Source of the DNA: JAQIBY01 sp046546095
GTDB lineage: Bacteria; Bacteroidota; Bacteroidia; Bacteroidales; ML635J-15
Reading direction: 5' to 3'
NCBI GenBank assembly: GCA_046546095.1
Contig: JBKGYK010000057.1
Location: 1 to 21,297 of the forward strand
Length of the DNA stretch: 21,297 nucleotides
The notes below the pieces were generated by a model, which was given only the letters and a program-made list of their open reading frames with translations, searched no databases and had not been told where the DNA came from. The stretch's first letter is position 1; every line of letters begins with the position of its first letter. Shown one piece after another: positions 1-7,450 of this stretch. The position numbers and the translations under genes are program-made.

Positions 1-59
1 TTGATTTCCATTTCCGGAAAAAAGCTCTCACCATTCTTACATTTCTCATGGAGAGGTGA

Positions 60-131
60 AATTTACGCAAAGGCGCCGGAGACTGTGCCGCCACAGGTAA
101 GCCATTAGCGCCGGAAAAGGCGGATGCGCCC
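60..131. other. Branched inverted-repeat element, possible dispersed intergenic repeat or structured RNA
   Basis: The stretch can fold as a three-way junction. GGCGC (72-76) pairs with GCGCC (126-130) and encloses two local hairpins: CTGTG/CACAG (83-87 with 92-96, loop CCGC) and CGCC/GGCG (109-112 with 119-122, loop GGAAAA). The octamer GCGCCGGA occurs twice (73-80 and 108-115). The reverse strand reads as an open frame rich in Trp, Leu and Arg, a pattern I associate with spurious ORFs over dispersed Bacteroidota intergenic repeats; that is memory and not checked. It has faint likeness to parts of a cobalamin riboswitch, but the order and lengths do not fit. It lies upstream of the fabG promoter, so it need not be in the fabG transcript. 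Confidence 0.35.
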
Positions 132-148
132 AAAGCCCTATCAATCTG

Positions 149-165
149 AAAGACAGTCTTTTTTT
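149..165 (+). terminator. Weak intrinsic-terminator-like site
   Basis: AAAGA (149-153), loop CAG and TCTTT (157-161) are followed by four more T residues. The stem is short and A/T-rich, so it would be a weak terminator. It could end a transcript that enters from left of the window or one that spans the branched element at 60-131. Confidence 0.25.
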
Positions 166-209
166 ATCGCTGTAACATTCCGACATCTTGAAAAAATCGG
201 GTGAATCGC

Positions 210-239
210 TTTTCAAATGACGGAGAAGCCTTATCTTTA
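210..239 (+). promoter_or_regulatory. Likely fabG promoter (Bacteroidota type)
   Basis: TATCTTTA (232-239) matches the Bacteroidota -7 element TAnnTTTG at all but the last base. A T-rich TTTT(C) at 210-214 stands about 18 bases upstream as a partial -33 element. Transcription would begin near 246, leaving a leader of about 20 bases before the ATG at 268. This also argues against the in-frame upstream ATG at 217. Confidence 0.5.
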
Positions 240-267
240 CCATCCAAAATGTTTAAAAAAGATAATT

Positions 268-1017
268 ATGGCAGAATTACTAAAAGGAAAAGTTGCTCTG
301 GTAACCGGAGCTGCCCGCGGAATTGGAAAAGCAATTGCGTTGCGATATGCACAGGAGGGTGCTGATGTGGCATTCACTGATATTAAGGACGATGAAAATC
401 TGAGAAACACGGAAAAAGAACTGCAGGAATATGGCACTAAAGTAAAAGCTTACGTTAGTGATGCCGCCAATGCCGAAGCAGCTCAGCAACTGGCAAAAGA
501 CATTGTCAGTGATTTCGGCAAACTGGACATTCTGGTAAACAATGCCGGAATCACCCGCGATAATTTGCTAATGCGCATGACGGAAGAACACTGGGATATG
601 GTGATGAACATCAATCTGAAATCCGTTTTCAACATGACCAAAGCCTTTATGCGCCAGATGATGAAACAGCGCGAAGGCTCCATCATCAACCTAAGCTCTG
701 TTGTGGGTGTTAGCGGCAATGCAGGACAGTCCAACTACGCAGCTTCCAAAGCCGGCATCATCGGCTTTACAAAATCCGTAGCTCAGGAACTGGGCAGCCG
801 CAACATCCGGTCAAACGCCATTGCTCCGGGCTTTATTGAAACTGAAATGACAGCTGGATTACCGGAGGATGTCAAAAATGGCTGGGCAGAACAGATTCCT
901 CTCAAGCGTGCCGGCAAACCTGAAGAGGTAGCCGATGTAGCGGTTTTCCTGGGTTCAGATATGTCCTCCTTTGTCTCCGGGCAAACACTGCATGTGTGTG
1001 GCGCTATGACAACATAA
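268..1017 (+). CDS. fabG: 3-oxoacyl-[acyl-carrier-protein] reductase FabG
   Basis: A 249-residue cytosolic short-chain dehydrogenase. It reduces 3-oxoacyl-ACP with NADPH in the fatty-acid elongation cycle. The cofactor-binding GxxxGxG (Gly14-Gly20, GAARGIG) follows the first beta strand, and NNAG lies at 91-94. The catalytic tetrad is visible as Asn116, Ser144, Tyr157 and Lys161 (YAASK). The tail GQTLHVCGAM is close to the FabG signature GQTLHVDGG and to the Cys form common in Bacteroidota. Length is normal for FabG. I chose the ATG at 268 because it has an A-rich leader and gives the usual short N-terminus; the frame is open from an ATG at 217, but that lies upstream of the apparent promoter. 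Two stops in a row (TAA TGA) end it. The next gene begins 53 bases downstream. Confidence 0.93.
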   Translation: MAELLKGKVALVTGAARGIGKAIALRYAQEGADVAFTDIKDDENLRNTEKELQEYGTKVKAYVSDAANAEAAQQLAKDIVSDFGKLDILVNNAGITRDNLLMRMTEEHWDMVMNINLKSVFNMTKAFMRQMMKQREGSIINLSSVVGVSGNAGQSNYAASKAGIIGFTKSVAQELGSRNIRSNAIAPGFIETEMTAGLPEDVKNGWAEQIPLKRAGKPEEVADVAVFLGSDMSSFVSGQTLHVCGAMTT

Positions 1018-1070
1018 TGAAACCGAAGCTGTTTTCGTTAGTTAACAGCACACATTAAAACCCATCTGTT

Positions 1071-3155
1071 TTGAACATAAACTTTCTATACTCAGCCTGG
1101 TGGCTGCTGCCCGGAATACTGGCAGCAGGCGGGCTGAGTTATTATCTATACTACAAAGACAAACAACTGAGGGATGCTCCCCTTTGGGGTATCCGTGGGC
1201 TGGCCGGGCTGAGGTTTTTGTTTCTCAGCGGACTGATATTTTTACTTCTTGGCCCTTCCCTGAACATCAAAAAAACGGAAAAAGAGGCACCTGTTTTCAT
1301 TATTGCCCAGGATAACTCTTCTTCAATTTTGCTGAATGCAGATTCCGCCTGGTACAAAAATGACTATCCCACTGCCCTGACAGATTTAAAATCTGCATTG
1401 GAAGAAAATTTCGATCTGCATTATCTACAGTTTGGTGACAGTGTCAGCGAAAAGTCTAATCCAGACTTTACCGATGGACTAAGCAATTTTTCAGATTTGC
1501 ATTTTTCACTTGAGGCCGGGTATGCAGGCCGCCATGTTGCCGGCATGCTTCTTGCCACCGACGGCCTGTACAATGAAGGCAGGCAGCCATTGCCTCTTTT
1601 TGGTGATTTCAGATTCCCTGTATTCACTCTTGCATTGAGCGATACTTCACAAAAGCGGGATGCATTAATCCGCGACTTGAAGTACAATCGTCTGGCATTT
1701 CTCAACAACAGATTTCCGCTCAGAATCTATTATCAGGCCAACAAGATGGATGATGAGGAACTGACAATCAAATTAATTCAGGAAGGTGAAGTTTTACTAA
1801 GCAAAGAAGTATCTGTATCGGGTAGCAAGCATACAGCCTATACAGATATCAAAATTGAAGCCAAAGAAGCAGGCTTGCAAACCTATGAGGTTGTTATTGA
1901 GCCTGTTGAAGGGGAAATCAGTCTGGAAAACAATCAGCAGATGATATCGGTCAATGTCATAGACAATCAGCAGGAGATTTTGATTCTGGCTTCCGCACCT
2001 CACCCGGATATTGCGGCCATGAATCGTGCACTGGAGCAAAACAAGAATTTCTCAGTAAGCACTGTCATGCTTGATGAACTCCCTGTCAGCCTGGAAGAAA
2101 CTGACCTCATTGTTTACCATCAGGTACCGGCAAAGCTCAACGCGGCATCTGCGGTGATAAGCCAGGCAGATAAGCGCGGCATCCCCGGCTTGTATATTCT
2201 TGGACCTCAGTCAGATTTGCAGGCATTCAACAGCCTGGCTCACAACCTTCGGGTTGACATAAAAGGTGAAAGCACGGACAATGCACAACCGGAAGCCGTA
2301 AAGGATTTCAACAGGTTCCGCCTTTCAGCAGATTTTCTTGATTTATCAGACAGGATGCCTCCTTTACATGTGGCCTTTGCCGACTACAGATTTTCGGGTG
2401 ATTATGACATGATTTTCACACAGCGCATCAATGGAGTAGAAACAGGCAAGCCACTAATTGCCCTTTCCGGTGAAGAGCAGCGTAAACTTGGCTACATCAC
2501 AGGCACAGGTTTTTGGCGCTGGCGGATGACGGAATACATTCAAAACGGCTCACATGATGGATTTGACGATCTCTTCAATAATCTGACCCAATATCTTATC
2601 ACCAAAAGTACAGGCAAGCAATTTGCTGTTCAGGCTGAGCAGATTATCGCTGAAAACAAATCTGTGGTATTCGAAGCAGAATTGTACAATCAGGCATATG
2701 AGCTTATCAACGAACCTGATGTTAAACTATTCCTAACTGACAGTACGGAAAAAACAAGAGAATTCAATTTCAATCGCAGTCTGAATGCCTATCGCCTGAG
2801 TCTGGGTAGCTTGCCGGCCGGTGAATATGCATGGAAAGCCGAGGTGAATTACGAGAATAAGCTCTACTCAGAGGAAGGCAATTTCATTGTAGAGCCGGTT
2901 TCTATGGAAGGTCTGCAAACACAGGCTAATCATCGCATGTTGAAAATGATCAGTGAAGCCACCAATGCTGAGATGTTTTATCCTGAAGACATGCCGGATA
3001 TTCCAGAAAATCTAACATCACGGGACATGGCAAAGCCACGCATCACTTCTGGCATCAGTCAATCTGTTCTGCTTAATCTGAAATGGATATTTTTCCTATT
3101 GCTTGGACTGATTTCCGTTGAATGGTTTTTCAGAAAATTCTGGGGCGGATACTGA
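1071..3155 (+). CDS. Large membrane-anchored protein with VWA (MIDAS) domain
   Basis: A 694-residue membrane protein of a type common but uncharacterised in Bacteroidota. Two N-terminal membrane helices (about 8-27 and 46-63) come first. A von Willebrand A-like region follows, with metal-site motifs DNSSS (81-85, DxSxS) and ATDG (162-165). Then come a beta-rich Ig-like segment (about 200-300), an alpha/beta domain resembling a class I amidotransferase fold (about 300-480) containing GTGFWRWRMTEY (478-489), another Ig-like segment (about 520-610) and a single C-terminal helix (about 668-686). The bulk is probably periplasmic. It resembles Bat/aerotolerance-linked VWA proteins in layout; its function is unknown. 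The start is TTG at 1071; the first internal Met is at residue 159, far past both helices, so TTG is the only sensible start. Its position 53 bases after fabG suggests cotranscription. Confidence 0.75.
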   Translation: MNINFLYSAWWLLPGILAAGGLSYYLYYKDKQLRDAPLWGIRGLAGLRFLFLSGLIFLLLGPSLNIKKTEKEAPVFIIAQDNSSSILLNADSAWYKNDYPTALTDLKSALEENFDLHYLQFGDSVSEKSNPDFTDGLSNFSDLHFSLEAGYAGRHVAGMLLATDGLYNEGRQPLPLFGDFRFPVFTLALSDTSQKRDALIRDLKYNRLAFLNNRFPLRIYYQANKMDDEELTIKLIQEGEVLLSKEVSVSGSKHTAYTDIKIEAKEAGLQTYEVVIEPVEGEISLENNQQMISVNVIDNQQEILILASAPHPDIAAMNRALEQNKNFSVSTVMLDELPVSLEETDLIVYHQVPAKLNAASAVISQADKRGIPGLYILGPQSDLQAFNSLAHNLRVDIKGESTDNAQPEAVKDFNRFRLSADFLDLSDRMPPLHVAFADYRFSGDYDMIFTQRINGVETGKPLIALSGEEQRKLGYITGTGFWRWRMTEYIQNGSHDGFDDLFNNLTQYLITKSTGKQFAVQAEQIIAENKSVVFEAELYNQAYELINEPDVKLFLTDSTEKTREFNFNRSLNAYRLSLGSLPAGEYAWKAEVNYENKLYSEEGNFIVEPVSMEGLQTQANHRMLKMISEATNAEMFYPEDMPDIPENLTSRDMAKPRITSGISQSVLLNLKWIFFLLLGLISVEWFFRKFWGGY

Positions 3156-3296
3156 TATCTTTGCATTTTGTTCTCAAAGCACGGCACATCCGAAAGCCAA
3201 TTAACATCAATAAACAGGAAAATATCCTGAATATTTGTTACAATCCATGCCGGGAAAAACTTTTATTGCGGTATTGTAATATTTTTATCCGGAAAA

Positions 3297-3328
3297 TTAG
3301 GATATTCATGCCTGATTATGTACTTTAG
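3297..3328 (+). promoter_or_regulatory. Candidate comM promoter
   Basis: TTAG (3297-3300), 20 bases, then TACTTTAG (3321-3328) resembles the Bacteroidota -33/-7 pair TTTG...TAnnTTTG, 17 bases before the comM ATG. A perfect -7 match, TATCTTTG, lies farther up at 3156-3163, right after the preceding stop codon, but it lacks a recognisable -33 box. Either could drive comM. The 190-base gap (3156-3345) holds no believable gene. Confidence 0.35.
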
Positions 3329-3345
3329 ACTTCAAAACCAGAGCT

Positions 3346-4884
3346 ATGCTAGTAAAAACATACGGAGGTGCATTTCATGGCATAGATGCACATATTGTGA
3401 CGATAGAGACAAATGCCACCAAGGGATATGATTTTCATCTTGTAGGCTTACCGGATAATGCGGTTAAAGAATCTCACCAACGGATAGTATCTGCCCTGGG
3501 AAACAATGAAATGCACTGGCCGGGCCGCAAAGTGGTCATCAATATGGCTCCTGCTGATCTCAGAAAAGAAGGATCTGCTTATGATCTTCCGTTGGCTGTC
3601 GGGGTTATGGCTGCATCGGAGCAGATGACATCAGAGAGGATACATCGCTTCATGATCATGGGTGAATTGTCTCTGGATGGAAGCATTCTACCCATCAAGG
3701 GTGTGCTTCCCCTTGCCCTGGAAGCAAAATCCGCCGGGCTGGATGGGTTTATTCTTCCCCGGACGAATGCCCGTGAAGCTGCTGTAGTAGAGGGGCTGGA
3801 TGTATATGGTGTGGAACATTTGACAGAGGTGGTAGATTTTTTTGAAGATCGACAGGCATTAGAGCCAACTACCATTGATCTTAAGAAAACATTTGCCCGG
3901 ACTTCCTCTGATTATGAGGCGGATTTTTCAGACGTGCGGGGACAGGAAAATGTAAAACGTGTTATGGAAATTGCAGCATCCGGCGGACACAATCTGATAA
4001 TGATAGGTCCTCCGGGAGCAGGAAAAACCATGCTTTCAAAACGTCTGCCATCAGTTTTGCCGCCGCTCACACTTGATGAGGCCCTGGAGACAACGAAAAT
4101 TCATTCAGTAGCGGGTAAGATCGGCAAGGACACTTCACTGATGACCCGAAGGCCGTTTCGTTCGCCCCATCATACCATTTCGGATGTTGCCCTTGTCGGT
4201 GGGGGAAATCATCCGCAACCCGGAGAAATATCCCTGGCCCACAACGGCGTACTTTTCCTTGATGAACTTCCGGAATTCAAGCGCACAGTGCTTGAGGTAC
4301 TGCGTCAGCCGCTGGAGGACCGTGTGGTCACCATCAGCAGGGCCAAGTTCACAGTGGAATATCCGGCCAGTCTGATGCTTGTGTCAAGCATGAATCCATG
4401 TCCCTGCGGATATTACAATCATCCAACCCGGGATTGTTCCTGTTCACCGGGCAGAATTCAAAACTATCTGTCAAAAATTTCGGGACCACTTCTTGACCGG
4501 ATTGATATACACATGGAAGTTGTACCGGTAGAGTTTGATAAATTATCTTCAGATCCCCCCGGGGAAAACAGTTCCGATATACGCAAAAGGGTGATACGTG
4601 CCCGTGAAGTACAATCAGAGCGATTTAAACAGAACAAAAACATGTTCAGCAATGCGCAGATGACATCAAAAGTGATGCAGAAGTATTGCGCCGTAGACCA
4701 GGCAGCCAATTTGCTTTTAAAAACTGCCATGGAAAAGCTGGATTTATCAGCCAGGGCCTATGACAGAATTCTGAAAGTTGCCCGAACGATTGCAGATATG
4801 GAAGCATCAGAATCCATCCGCAGCGAACACATATCAGAAGCAATTCAGTACCGCAGCCTGGACAGAAGTACCTGGGGGTCATAG
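3346..4884 (+). CDS. comM: ComM/YifB family Mg-chelatase-like AAA+ ATPase
   Basis: A 512-residue AAA+ ATPase of the YifB/ComM family. ComM of naturally competent bacteria is a hexameric helicase that promotes branch migration during integration of incoming DNA; most bacteria outside that setting also carry it. An N-terminal Lon-protease-like fold domain (about 1-170, VGLPDNAVKES at 33-43) comes first. The Mg-chelatase AAA module follows, with Walker A GPPGAGKT (221-228), FRSPHHTISD (271-280) and Walker B VLFLDELPEF (302-311). A four-Cys cluster lies at Cys352, Cys354, Cys364 and Cys366. The arginine-rich LLDRIDIH is at 382-389, and a C-terminal lid (LSARAYDRILKVARTIAD) ends it. All family hallmarks and the length are normal. 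The start ATG at 3346 gives the conserved N-terminus. Confidence 0.93.
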   Translation: MLVKTYGGAFHGIDAHIVTIETNATKGYDFHLVGLPDNAVKESHQRIVSALGNNEMHWPGRKVVINMAPADLRKEGSAYDLPLAVGVMAASEQMTSERIHRFMIMGELSLDGSILPIKGVLPLALEAKSAGLDGFILPRTNAREAAVVEGLDVYGVEHLTEVVDFFEDRQALEPTTIDLKKTFARTSSDYEADFSDVRGQENVKRVMEIAASGGHNLIMIGPPGAGKTMLSKRLPSVLPPLTLDEALETTKIHSVAGKIGKDTSLMTRRPFRSPHHTISDVALVGGGNHPQPGEISLAHNGVLFLDELPEFKRTVLEVLRQPLEDRVVTISRAKFTVEYPASLMLVSSMNPCPCGYYNHPTRDCSCSPGRIQNYLSKISGPLLDRIDIHMEVVPVEFDKLSSDPPGENSSDIRKRVIRAREVQSERFKQNKNMFSNAQMTSKVMQKYCAVDQAANLLLKTAMEKLDLSARAYDRILKVARTIADMEASESIRSEHISEAIQYRSLDRSTWGS

Positions 4885-4977
4885 CCTTAAGCATGACATA
4901 CAAAAAGAGGAGTATTTGTATATCAAGCTGTTTTCGCCGGGTAGAGATATTGACATATAATAAAATACCAAACAACA

Positions 4978-5010
4978 TTGCTGCAATCCGTGTAAAATGT
5001 GTTAATTTTA
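4978..5010 (+). promoter_or_regulatory. Candidate promoter of the PGK genes
   Basis: TAATTTTA (5003-5010) fits TAnnTTTG except at the last base, and TTG (4978-4980) lies 22 bases upstream. The ATG of the fused PGK gene is 22 bases downstream. Nothing else in the 148-base gap after comM looks like a promoter or a terminator. Confidence 0.3.
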
Positions 5011-5032
5011 TGCCATAAAATACGGCTGCACT

Positions 5033-7417
5033 ATGAATCATCTTGACGATTATCAATTCAAAGGGAAAAGGGCGCTTGTCCGCGTTGATTTTAATGTTCC
5101 GCTGAACGATTCCGGAGAAATTACTGATGATACCCGGATTGTAACAGCCATACCCACATTGCAGAAAATATTGACCGAGGGAGGTTCTGTCATCATCATG
5201 ACCCACTTGGGTCGTCCGCAAGGAAAATATGATGATTCCCTGAGTGTCAGAAAGATTTCAGATTATGTGGAACGCATGCTGGGAAGGGAAATAAAAGTAG
5301 CTCCTGATTGCACAAGCAAGGAGACAAAGAAAATGGCTGACAAGCTCAAACCCGGTGAGGTATTGATGCTTGAGAACCTGCGCTTTCATGAAGAAGAAGT
5401 CAGTGGAGATGAGGCATTTGCCAGGAAACTGGCGGATCTGGGAGATGTGTATGTAAACAATGCTTTTGGTACAGCGCATCGTGCCCATGCCTCCACCTAC
5501 ACAATTGCCAAATTTTTCCCTTATGACAAGCTGTTCGGGTATTTGGTTGAATCTGAAATAAAGGAAATTGACAGTTTGCTGAAGGAGGCAAAATCACCAT
5601 TTACTGCCATCATTGGCGGAGCCAAAATATCTACAAAGATCAACATCATCGAAGCTTTGCTGGAAAAGGTTGACAATCTGATCATAGGTGGAGGTATTGT
5701 ATTCACTTTTCTGAAAGCCAAAGGACTGGAGGTAGGAAAATCTCTTGTTGACGATGATTATCTGGATGTAGCAGAGCGTATATTACAGACTGCCGGTAAG
5801 CGCGGGGTCAGTGTTTATTTACCGGAAGATATTTTGATAGCCGATGAATTCAGCAATGAAGCCAATATTGAGCATGTACCTGTCAACGAAATAAAGAAAG
5901 ACTGGATGGGAATGGATATCGGGGTAAAATCCGCGGAAATATTTGAGCAGGTGATTATGAAATCAGCAAGCATTTTGTGGAATGGCCCCATGGGTGTATT
6001 TGAAATGAATCATTTTGCCTACGGCACACTGAAAACCGGATTATCGGTATCCCGGGCAACAGATAAGGGTGCCTATTCTGTTGTTGGCGGAGGCGACAGT
6101 ATAGCAGCTTTGAAAAAATATGCACTGGAACACAAAATATCATACGTATCAACAGCAGGTGGGGCTTTGCTGGAGTATATTGAAGGGAAAAAGTTGCCGA
6201 GTATCAAAGCCATCAGGGAAGACCATTCCATTGATGATTATGATTTTCACGGCAAGCGCGCTTTGGTGAGGGTGGATTTCAATGTTCCCATGGACGAGAA
6301 TCACAAAATCACTGATGACACACGTATCCGTACAGCCATCCCCACCATCAGAAAAATCATGTCAGAGGGAGGCAGTGTCATCATACTCACACACCTTGGA
6401 AGGCCCAATGGCAAACGGGATATGGATTATTCGGTAAAACACATCATTCCCTATGTTTCTGATCTTTTGGGAACAGAGGTGAAATTTGCAGACAAGTGCC
6501 GGGGCAAGGAAACTGAAAAAATTGTTAAAGAGCTTAATCCCGGCGAAGTACTGATGCTGGAAAATCTGCGTTTCACGAATGCAGAAACTGAAGGCTCTGA
6601 AAAATTCGCAAAAGAATTGGCCAAACTGGGTGATGTTTATGTCAACAACGCCTTTGGCACAGCACATCGCAAACATGCCTCAACCTACACCATAGCCAGA
6701 TTCTTCCCCGAGGACAAGATGCTGGGGTATCTCATGGAGAATGAAATGCAAAACATCAACCGCATATTATACAAAGGAGAGAGGCCATTTACAGCAGTAA
6801 TCGGTGGAGCTAAAATATCCACAAAAATAGACATTGTCCTTGCATTGATTGAAAGGGTGGATAATCTGATTATTGGCGGAGGGCTGGCCTTCAGCTTTAT
6901 CAAAGCCATGGGTGGCAATGTTGGTGATTCTCTGGTTGATGAGGAGTCACTTGATAAAGCAAGGGAGATTCTTGATCTCACCGCCCGCAGCGATGTAAAA
7001 CTATATTTACCTACCGATTGCCTGATTGGTGACGGAAAAACCAATAATGTTAAAATCAGGCATTCTCACATCAATCGCATCCCAAAAGGATGGCGTGGTC
7101 TGGATATTGGTGTAAAAAGTGCTGAAACCTTTACCAGGGTCATTGAAAACTCGAAATCCATTTTATGGAACGGCCCCATGGGCGTATTTGAGATGCCGCA
7201 TTTCAGTAATGGTACAATAAAAATTGCTTTGGCAACAGCCAGGGCAACAGATTTTGGTGCGTTTTCCCTGGTTGGTGGTGGTGATTCCATTGCAGCTCTG
7301 AAGCGTTATGGATTATCGCACAAAATTTCCTATATTTCAACAGCCGGCGGAGCGTTACTGGAATACATTGAAGGAAAAGAATTGCCAAGTATAAAAGCGG
7401 TGAGAACCAAAATCTGA
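5033..7417 (+). CDS. pgk: Tandem phosphoglycerate kinase fusion (two complete PGK modules)
   Basis: One 794-residue frame holds two full-length PGK modules (about 1-395 and 396-794); ordinary PGK is about 390-420 residues. PGK interconverts 1,3-bisphosphoglycerate plus ADP and 3-phosphoglycerate plus ATP in the cytosol. Module 1 has RVDFN (Arg17, Asp19, Asn21), Arg35, HLGRP (His58, Arg61), ENLRF (Arg117), GTAHRAHAS (His149, Arg150, His152), GGAKISTK (Lys198, Lys202), WNGPMGVFE (Asn317, Glu324) and GGGD (352-355). Module 2 has the matching Arg413, Asp415, Asn417, Arg431, His454, Arg457, Arg513, His545, Arg546, His548, Lys594, Lys598, Asn713, Glu720 and Asp751. Both should be catalytic. Shared oddities are YVNNAFG (Asn where Asp is usual), DIGVKS (Val for Pro) and STAGGA. 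The modules are roughly 60% identical by eye and joined with only a few residues between them. A third PGK-family gene follows 33 bases downstream. Confidence 0.92.
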   Translation: MNHLDDYQFKGKRALVRVDFNVPLNDSGEITDDTRIVTAIPTLQKILTEGGSVIIMTHLGRPQGKYDDSLSVRKISDYVERMLGREIKVAPDCTSKETKKMADKLKPGEVLMLENLRFHEEEVSGDEAFARKLADLGDVYVNNAFGTAHRAHASTYTIAKFFPYDKLFGYLVESEIKEIDSLLKEAKSPFTAIIGGAKISTKINIIEALLEKVDNLIIGGGIVFTFLKAKGLEVGKSLVDDDYLDVAERILQTAGKRGVSVYLPEDILIADEFSNEANIEHVPVNEIKKDWMGMDIGVKSAEIFEQVIMKSASILWNGPMGVFEMNHFAYGTLKTGLSVSRATDKGAYSVVGGGDSIAALKKYALEHKISYVSTAGGALLEYIEGKKLPSIKAIREDHSIDDYDFHGKRALVRVDFNVPMDENHKITDDTRIRTAIPTIRKIMSEGGSVIILTHLGRPNGKRDMDYSVKHIIPYVSDLLGTEVKFADKCRGKETEKIVKELNPGEVLMLENLRFTNAETEGSEKFAKELAKLGDVYVNNAFGTAHRKHASTYTIARFFPEDKMLGYLMENEMQNINRILYKGERPFTAVIGGAKISTKIDIVLALIERVDNLIIGGGLAFSFIKAMGGNVGDSLVDEESLDKAREILDLTARSDVKLYLPTDCLIGDGKTNNVKIRHSHINRIPKGWRGLDIGVKSAETFTRVIENSKSILWNGPMGVFEMPHFSNGTIKIALATARATDFGAFSLVGGGDSIAALKRYGLSHKISYISTAGGALLEYIEGKELPSIKAVRTKI

Positions 7418-7450
7418 TTTGATTTGTTAGGTATGAAAAAGGTAAATAAT

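Noticed and set aside
46..165. Cobalamin-riboswitch reading of the upstream element
   Set aside because: GGTGAAA, a CTGTGCC...GGTAAG segment and a CCATTAG...GGAAAAGG segment resemble parts of the B12 box, but spacing is wrong, the canonical GGGAA and final GACCTGCC parts are missing, and a promoter separates it from fabG, which is not a B12 gene.
46..243. Minus-strand 65-residue open frame upstream of fabG
   Set aside because: It runs antisense across the hairpin element and the fabG promoter, has an odd Trp/Arg/Leu-rich composition and no domain; it looks like a spurious frame over a repeat.
1028..1049. Hairpin GCTGTT/AACAGC between fabG and the VWA gene
   Set aside because: 6-bp stem, 10-base loop and no T-run; likely chance, and the two genes look cotranscribed.
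3122..3328. Plus-strand 68-residue frame between the VWA gene and comM
   Set aside because: It overlaps the end of the VWA gene, covers two promoter-like sites, and its protein has no recognisable feature.
4646..5221. Minus-strand 191-residue frame across the comM-PGK gap
   Set aside because: It is antisense to two strongly supported genes and their intergenic promoter; the composition is not protein-like.
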